Source: Promethearchaeota archaeon (GTDB lineage: Archaea > Asgardarchaeota > Lokiarchaeia > Sigynarchaeales > SOKP01). From it: a stretch of 11,403 bases of DNA. Shown in pieces: positions 7,453-11,403 of the stretch. The position numbers were made by a program, and so were the translations under genes. Position 1 is the first letter of the stretch. Every line of letters starts with the position of its first letter. A model generated the notes under the pieces. The model had not been told where the DNA came from, did not search any database, and saw only the letters and a list, made by a program, of their open reading frames with translations. The stretch covers positions 1-11,403 of the forward strand of contig JAEOTL010000145.1 in the NCBI GenBank assembly GCA_016839845.1. The letters run 5' to 3'.

Positions 7453-7462
7453 ATTTAAAAAA
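7453..7462 (-). promoter_or_regulatory. TATA-like box of the padR-ABC operon
   Basis: Minus-strand TTTTTTAAAT. Transcription would begin about 25 bases downstream, near 7433, inside the palindromes, leaving a leader of roughly 33 bases. Moderate to weak match; TATATAT within the palindrome is an alternative. Confidence 0.4.
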
Positions 7463-7475
7463 CTTTACTAAAAAG

Positions 7476-7483
7476 TTATAAAA
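7476..7483 (+). promoter_or_regulatory. TATA box of the DUF362 gene
   Basis: TTATAAAA preceded by the purine-rich AAAAG (BRE-like) predicts a start near 7505. That leaves about 20 bases of leader containing AGGTCAT just before the ATG at 7525. It is the best archaeal promoter match in this divergent intergenic region. It lies 25 bases from the padR palindromes, so PadR might also affect it. Confidence 0.55.
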
Positions 7484-7524
7484 GAGACGATATACCCCCT
7501 CTTATACTAAAAAATTTAGGTCAT

Positions 7525-8874
7525 ATGGTGTTTGAATTGAAAAATGTTTACATAACTGATACCTCAGAATCAATAGATAAAGCAGTTAAACAGATGTTTT
7601 TACACTTACAAAAATCAAAAAATCCTATTCTTAAAAGCTCAAGTAAGGTATATTTAAAAGTAAATGGAATTGATTTTAAGAAGCACAGCTATACTTCTCC
7701 TGAAGTGTTAGAAGCAGTTATAAAACATCTCCAATCAATGAACGCAGAAATATTTGTTATGGAGAATTCTACTCAAGCAAATTTAACTAGGGTTGTTTTT
7801 ACAATAACGGGATACAAGGAAATATGTGAGAAGTTAGGTGCCCAAATCATATATTTGGATGAGGAAGAGACTAAGACTTATAATTTTAGCGGAAAACCTT
7901 CCGTAGAGGATGATCCTAACGGTTATAATTTAAAAACCTTTAGATTACCCCTAACAATAGCTGAAATAATGGATAACCGAGAAAACATTACTTATATTAA
8001 TATTCCAAAACTTAAAACTCACTCAATGGCAGGAGTGACGCTTGGTATCAAAAATCAGTGGGGATTTCCTCAACATGCAGATAGAGGGAAAGATCATAAT
8101 TTTAACTTGCATTCGAAATTAGTGGATCTTTATGAAATGATCAAACCTGACATTACAATCATAGACGGTATTGAAGGAACAATTCACGGTCATTACCCCC
8201 CTACGGTTTGGGAGGATAAACTTGTCAAACGATTTAATATTTTAATTGGTGGTCGCGATACTTTAGCTGTCGATACTGTGGGCGCGAGAATATTTGGGTT
8301 AACTATTGATGAAATCCCCCATTTAAAAATTGCTCACGAAAGGGGATTAGGGGAAGGGGACTTAAAAAAAATCAATGTGATAGGTAAGAACTTGGAGGAT
8401 TATAAAGAGAAATTTGGATGGGATATAGTGCAAGAATTCCCTGAAGATGTTAAAATCATCAAGGGGAAGGATTTATTGTGCAGAGAGGGATGTCAAAATA
8501 ACCCTTTATCTACTTTACAAGTGTTTGCTAACGATTTTAAAGATAAATTTCAAGGTGGCTGGTTTTTAATCATGGGAAAAGGTCATGACGAAAATCTCAT
8601 TGAGCAATTAAAAGCTGAAGGTTACACTAAAGGTCTTATTGCAGGATACTGTGCAATTGATGAGATTGGAAAAAATTTGCGAAGAGAATTCGGTAGAAGA
8701 AATGTTTTCTTTTCAGGAGATTGTAATAACTTAGCAGATACAGTAACAGCGGTTCTCCGATTGTCTGGTATGAGTGTGTTGGATATAGTACCATTATCAG
8801 TTGACAAATTAATGGAAATAGTCCAAGAGGCGCAAAGACACGGTACTAAGGCATTGATCACCACAGCATTTTAA
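7525..8874 (+). CDS. DUF362 domain protein with extra C-terminal cysteine-containing domain
   Basis: 449 residues, divergent from padR. The DUF362 (PF04015) part covers about 1-290: a variant of the VxIKPN opening strand (VYLKVNGID, 42-50); the family's strongest motif INIPKLKTHSMAGVTLGIKN (158-177); TIIDGIEG (211-218); and GGRDTLAVDTVGARIFGL (242-259) followed by PHLKIAHERGLGEGDL (265-280). Family members are often fused to ferredoxin domains and thought to be redox- or metal-linked, but the reaction is not established. There is no ferredoxin domain here. Instead residues 300-449 form a second alpha/beta-looking domain (WFLIMGKGHDEN, GLIAGYCAIDEIG, NVFFSGDCNNLADTVTAV) with Cys319, Cys323, Cys376 and Cys400. 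Start ATG 7525 is preceded by AGGTCAT and a good TATA box. No signal peptide, so cytoplasmic. Function unknown. Confidence 0.9.
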   Translation: MVFELKNVYITDTSESIDKAVKQMFLHLQKSKNPILKSSSKVYLKVNGIDFKKHSYTSPEVLEAVIKHLQSMNAEIFVMENSTQANLTRVVFTITGYKEICEKLGAQIIYLDEEETKTYNFSGKPSVEDDPNGYNLKTFRLPLTIAEIMDNRENITYINIPKLKTHSMAGVTLGIKNQWGFPQHADRGKDHNFNLHSKLVDLYEMIKPDITIIDGIEGTIHGHYPPTVWEDKLVKRFNILIGGRDTLAVDTVGARIFGLTIDEIPHLKIAHERGLGEGDLKKINVIGKNLEDYKEKFGWDIVQEFPEDVKIIKGKDLLCREGCQNNPLSTLQVFANDFKDKFQGGWFLIMGKGHDENLIEQLKAEGYTKGLIAGYCAIDEIGKNLRREFGRRNVFFSGDCNNLADTVTAVLRLSGMSVLDIVPLSVDKLMEIVQEAQRHGTKALITTAF

Positions 8875-8911
8875 CATTTTCATTATAATCCCAATCTCAA
8901 AAAATGAAAAA

Positions 8912-8920
8912 TTTTTATAA
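8912..8920 (+). promoter_or_regulatory. TATA box giving a leaderless transcript
   Basis: TTTTTATAA after a purine-rich run (AAAATGAAAAA). Its centre is about 28 bases upstream of the GTG at 8945, so transcription should begin at or next to the start codon. No Shine-Dalgarno sequence is present, which fits leaderless translation. Confidence 0.6.
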
Positions 8921-8944
8921 CGAGTATTAACAAATAAAATTATC

Positions 8945-9691
8945 GTGAACCTCAGTTCTGTCTTTTCTGATATAAAGCAATTCTTATCAATCTCGGATGA
9001 AAACTTCGATTTGGAGAATAATTTTAATCAGTATTGTATTTCAGAACCGGAGGAGAACAAATTAGAAATTGCGAGTGGCATTTTAAATTTTGTAAATAAG
9101 TTTTCATTGTTTCAAGATAATAGACCCTTTATGAATTCACTTTATTCATGCATAACGAATAGTCTTGGAAATAAACCTAGAAATACCTGTGATTATGAAG
9201 ATTTTCTCATTAAAAATTCAGTTATGCATTTTGTCCAAGAATATATTAAGTATTCCAAAATTACTCAAAAAGATCAAGTTTTACAATTTATAACCACCTC
9301 ATTAGAAAAACTTGAAAATCAAGCTTTAATAACAAATCTGGGATTATTAATCAAACCTTTGTATCAAGATCAAACTTATTTATCTAATATAACTTCTATT
9401 GATGAAGTAGAAGTTAAATACAATTCTACTGATATTGATGTTAAAGTAAAGAAAGAAATAGATAAATGGCTTAAAGATCAAGATATTGACATTGAGGGTC
9501 AAGATCTCCTCAAGAAAAGATTGTTATTTCTACTAGATCGTTTATTTTCTAAATATGGTGTAGAAAAGAATAGTGAAAAATCAGAGAAACTTCAAACTGA
9601 AGTAATGGAAATGCTCAATATGAGATTAACTATGCTTAGTCTTATGGATGAATTTGAAGACGAATCATTTGAGCCGATTTCTATTAAATGA
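8945..9691 (+). CDS. Hypothetical acidic helical protein
   Basis: I do not recognise this 248-residue protein. It starts at GTG 8945 (nearest upstream in-frame stop at 8918-8920, no ATG or TTG between) and the TATA position supports this start. It is soluble-looking, with no signal peptide or membrane helix, and is mostly predicted helix: amphipathic segments at about 39-60, 86-125 and 185-235. There is a charged Asp/Glu/Lys region with alternating pattern at about 152-185 (SIDEVEVKYNSTDIDVKVKK, then WLKDQDIDIEG) and an acidic tail (DEFEDESFE). Three cysteines (31, 69, 82) show no metal-site spacing. It sits between the DUF362 gene and the repeat-protein gene on the same strand, with separate promoter signals for each, so an operon is not indicated. 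Codon use and AT bias resemble the neighbours. Length and open frame make a real gene likely; function unknown. Confidence 0.8.
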   Translation: MNLSSVFSDIKQFLSISDENFDLENNFNQYCISEPEENKLEIASGILNFVNKFSLFQDNRPFMNSLYSCITNSLGNKPRNTCDYEDFLIKNSVMHFVQEYIKYSKITQKDQVLQFITTSLEKLENQALITNLGLLIKPLYQDQTYLSNITSIDEVEVKYNSTDIDVKVKKEIDKWLKDQDIDIEGQDLLKKRLLFLLDRLFSKYGVEKNSEKSEKLQTEVMEMLNMRLTMLSLMDEFEDESFEPISIK

Positions 9692-9700
9692 TCCTGAATT

Positions 9701-9765
9701 ATTTGAGTATTTTATAAAATTCGATAGACATATTTGTTAAGTTAAACTAATATCAATACTCAAAT
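9701..9765. repeat. Perfect 11-base inverted repeat with 43-base spacer
   Basis: ATTTGAGTATT at 9701-9711 is repeated inverted as AATACTCAAAT at 9755-9765. It starts nine bases after the stop of the 248-residue gene and ends about 30 bases before the TATA box of the repeat-protein gene. It could be a long hairpin at the end of the upstream transcript or a pair of operator half-sites; there is no poly-T tail directly after it, which weakens the terminator reading. Confidence 0.6.
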
Positions 9766-9794
9766 CTAAATAAAAATAAATATCACTCTTATTA

Positions 9795-9802
9795 TTATAA
9801 AT
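9795..9802 (+). promoter_or_regulatory. TATA box of the repeat-protein gene
   Basis: TTATAAAT, centre about 34 bases before the ATG at 9833. It predicts a start near 9824 and a leader of only some nine bases containing at most the weak GAGTGA (9821-9826). The gene is therefore nearly leaderless. Confidence 0.5.
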
Positions 9803-9832
9803 TAAAGTTTAGACTTTGATGAGTGAAAAATT

Positions 9833-11197
9833 ATGGGTGAAAATGAAAAACAACCATCTAAGGAAGAAATTGAAGCAGATAAGAAACTTTTACAGAGCCT
9901 TTATAAAAAAGAAAAGGAAGAAAGAGACTCTTACCTAAAAAGTACGGAAAATGAGAGAAAACAAGCTTTTGAAGAGAGCAGTGAACTCATTTCGAAGATA
10001 ATTGACGATAAAGCGTTCATGGTTGATAGGCAGAGAAAAACTACGGCAGAATTGAAAGAATTACATCCTGATATACAAGGAACTCAAGAAAAAATAGAAA
10101 GATCAATAGAAGAAAAGGCATTTATGATTAATAGGCAAAAAGAACGAGATTCCCAATTAAAAGAAATCCATCCAGATATCCCCAGTACAGCACAACAAAT
10201 AGAGAAATCAATTGACGAAAAAGCCTTTATTATCGAAAGAAAAAAGGAACAAGATTCTCTGCTAAAAAAAGTCCACCCCGACATAACAAGAGCAAGACAC
10301 CAGATAGAAAAAGCGGTAGGAGAGAAAGCCTTCCTAATAGAACGACAAAAAGAAACAACTTCTAAACTCAAAGAAGTGCATCCTGATATCAAAGGAACAG
10401 CAACGAAAATTGAGAAATCTATCGGAGAAAAGGCTTTCTTAATCGATCGAAAAAGAGAAAGTGAAAATAAATTGAGAGACATACACCCTAACATTGAAGA
10501 AACAGCAACGAAAATCGAGAAATCTGTTGGAGAAAAGGCATTTCTAATTGACCGTCAAAAGGAAAATGCTACTCAACGGAGTGCAATACATCTCGATATT
10601 CAAGGTGCTCAAGAAAGAATAGAAAAATGGATTGAACAAAAAGCATTTTTGGTTGAAAGAAAAAAAGAAGCCTCCACAGTATTGAAAGATATACATCCTG
10701 ATATCTCTGGAACTGGAGAAAAAATAGAAAAATCTTTGGGAGAAAAAGCCTTTATGGTGGAGAGACAAAAGGAAAGACTTGCTCAACGTACCGAAATTCA
10801 TGCTGATATTGAAGGAACTGCTGAAAAAATTGAAAAGACTATAGGAGAAAAAGCTTTTATGATGGATCGTAGGAAGGAATTGGAAGCGCAAAGAGGTGGA
10901 ATCCACCCAGATATTGAGGATGCTTCTGAAAAAATAGAAAAATCAATTGAAGAAAAAGCCTTTATGATAAATAGGCAAAAAGAAACTGCTGCTAAATTAA
11001 AAGAGATACATCCAGATATCGATGCTGTTAGTGAGCGAATTTCCCCCACTATCGAAAAAATGGCTAAAGAAATTGACGAACAAAAAGAGATTGTTGAAAA
11101 ACGTATAGAAATCAAATCTGACACGGAAAAAGTCGTAGAAAAACTTGAAACTGAAGTGGAAAAACTGAAAACCGATGAAGATAAAGAGGATATTTAA
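9833..11197 (+). CDS. Protein of tandem 35-residue EKAF/HPDI helical repeats
   Basis: 454 residues, unrecognised family. Residues 1-58 are a charged helical lead (Lys/Glu rich). Residues 59-408 are ten consecutive units of exactly 35 residues, 409-443 an eleventh degenerate unit lacking EKAF and HPDI, and 444-454 an acidic tail. Unit consensus: EKAF[ML][IV][DEN]R[QK]KE, four variable residues, [LR]K[ED][IV]HPDI, then x-G-T-x-x, then KIEKS[IV][GE]. HP can only break a helix, so each unit should be one helix of about 30 residues starting at Asp-Ile and ending before the next His-Pro; hydrophobic residues (I23, I30, I34, A3/F4, I6, L16, I19 by unit position) fall at 3-4 spacing as in coiled coils. 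The period equals five heptads. No signal peptide, no membrane segment, no cysteine, so probably a cytoplasmic rod, scaffold or bundle. It has its own promoter and converges with the gene to its right. A catalytic role is unlikely; the partner is unknown. Confidence 0.9.
   Translation: MGENEKQPSKEEIEADKKLLQSLYKKEKEERDSYLKSTENERKQAFEESSELISKIIDDKAFMVDRQRKTTAELKELHPDIQGTQEKIERSIEEKAFMINRQKERDSQLKEIHPDIPSTAQQIEKSIDEKAFIIERKKEQDSLLKKVHPDITRARHQIEKAVGEKAFLIERQKETTSKLKEVHPDIKGTATKIEKSIGEKAFLIDRKRESENKLRDIHPNIEETATKIEKSVGEKAFLIDRQKENATQRSAIHLDIQGAQERIEKWIEQKAFLVERKKEASTVLKDIHPDISGTGEKIEKSLGEKAFMVERQKERLAQRTEIHADIEGTAEKIEKTIGEKAFMMDRRKELEAQRGGIHPDIEDASEKIEKSIEEKAFMINRQKETAAKLKEIHPDIDAVSERISPTIEKMAKEIDEQKEIVEKRIEIKSDTEKVVEKLETEVEKLKTDEDKEDI
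10007..11161 (+). repeat. Eleven tandem 105-base coding repeats
   Basis: Units start at 10007 plus multiples of 105: ten clear units through 11056 and a degenerate one at 11057-11161. There are no insertions or deletions between units. Most units have drifted at the nucleotide level, but the junction of units 4/5 (10394-10449) and that of units 5/6 (10499-10554) differ at only 9 of 56 positions, mostly synonymous, pointing to a more recent duplication there. Units 2 and 10 share the residues EKAFMINRQKE. Confidence 0.93.
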
Positions 11198-11211
11198 GAG
11201 AACATAGTAGT

Positions 11212-11403
11212 TTAAAATTTCGAATTGAATTTTGATACAGAATTCAAATCCATGCCTTCAAGTCTTTTTTTATAATTTATAATACCCGGGGTTATTGCCC
11301 CATTAAATCTGTTTATATCTTCCTTAAAACGCAAGTAAAAATCCTCCAGAATCTCCCGTAAAATAGTGCGTTCTACTTGAAGGTCAATTTTTCTTGAAAC
11401 CGC
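11212..11403 (-). CDS. C-terminal fragment of an unidentified protein
   Basis: A minus-strand frame is open from the right window edge to TAA at 11212-11214, giving 63 residues. It is rich in charged and aromatic residues and looks helical: a helix with LQVERTILREILEDFYLRF, then DINRFNGAITPGIINYKKRL and a polar tail ending in NSKF. The composition looks like real coding sequence and the frame fills the otherwise empty right edge. It converges with the repeat-protein gene, with only 14 bases between their stops. No family recognised; the N-terminus lies outside the window. Confidence 0.6.
   Translation of the reverse strand, partial: AVSRKIDLQVERTILREILEDFYLRFKEDINRFNGAITPGIINYKKRLEGMDLNSVSKFNSKF
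11225..11271 (+). terminator. Possible terminator of the repeat-protein gene
   Basis: TTGAATT (11225-11231) and AATTCAA (11241-11247) can form a 7-base stem with a 9-base loop, and a run of seven T follows at 11265-11271. Archaeal termination mainly needs a T-rich tract, so this is a fair candidate 27-75 bases past the stop, but it lies within the convergent coding frame and the hairpin is AT-only apart from one pair. Confidence 0.3.

Noticed and set aside
8622..8864. Minus-strand open frame opposite the end of the DUF362 gene
   Set aside because: Shadow of the conserved coding frame, without promoter or ribosome-binding site.
10084..11124. Open frames on the minus strand opposite the repeat gene (10084-10494, 10544-10906, 10798-11124)
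   Set aside because: Antisense shadows: Ser/Phe/Ile-rich translations that mirror the Lys/Glu-rich repeats, with no promoter or ribosome-binding site.
10007..11161. Regular 105-base periodicity resembling a CRISPR or satellite array
   Set aside because: The units are contiguous, in frame and without unique spacers; conservation is at the protein level with many synonymous differences. It is a coding repeat.
11284..11310. GC-rich dyad around CCCGGGG in the right-hand fragment
   Set aside because: Lies inside the convergent coding frame; the stem is short and no T tract follows in a useful place.

Overview
The window looks like a piece of an AT-rich archaeal chromosome. Strong TATA-like boxes lie about 25-30 bases before several starts. 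One gene (start 8945) appears leaderless, while others carry Shine-Dalgarno sequences matching the archaeal/bacterial consensus (GGTGATC). The low GC, the PadR/ABC and DUF362 gene types and the many helical orphan proteins would suit an Asgard (Lokiarchaeia-like) archaeon, but that placement is an inference with no marker gene behind it.

Left part (1-2430, all minus strand): the N-terminal 263 residues of a ROK-family sugar kinase cut by the window edge; a 105-base intergenic region holding three copies of the 8-mer TTGGATAA, two of them as a perfect inverted repeat; a radical SAM protein of the COG0731 type; and, abutting it, a complete alpha/beta hydrolase. The hydrolase has no ATG, GTG or TTG at its proper N-terminus. 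It seems to start at an ATT codon, with the same GGTGATC-N5-start arrangement as the nearby ABC gene.

Middle (2516-7400, minus strand): a three-gene operon, PadR-family repressor, then two ABC exporter half-transporters that overlap by one base. The two ABC subunits form a heterodimer with one intact and one degenerate ATP site, as in LmrCD, BmrCD and TM287/288. The second subunit carries an unusual insertion of about 217 residues, rich in methionine and proline, inside its nucleotide-binding domain. Palindromes upstream of padR are candidate autoregulatory operators. The layout resembles a PadR-controlled multidrug efflux operon.

Right part (7525-11197, plus strand): a DUF362 protein with an extra cysteine-containing C-terminal domain, divergent from padR; an unrecognised 248-residue acidic helical protein read from a probable leaderless GTG; a 65-base inverted-repeat structure; and a 454-residue protein made almost wholly of ten clear plus one degenerate 35-residue repeat with EKAF and HPDI signatures. 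A convergent, unrecognised gene fragment (minus strand) runs off the right edge. No tRNA, rRNA, CRISPR array or transposon was seen. After extending the hydrolase to its real N-terminus, no gene-free stretch exceeds 300 bases.
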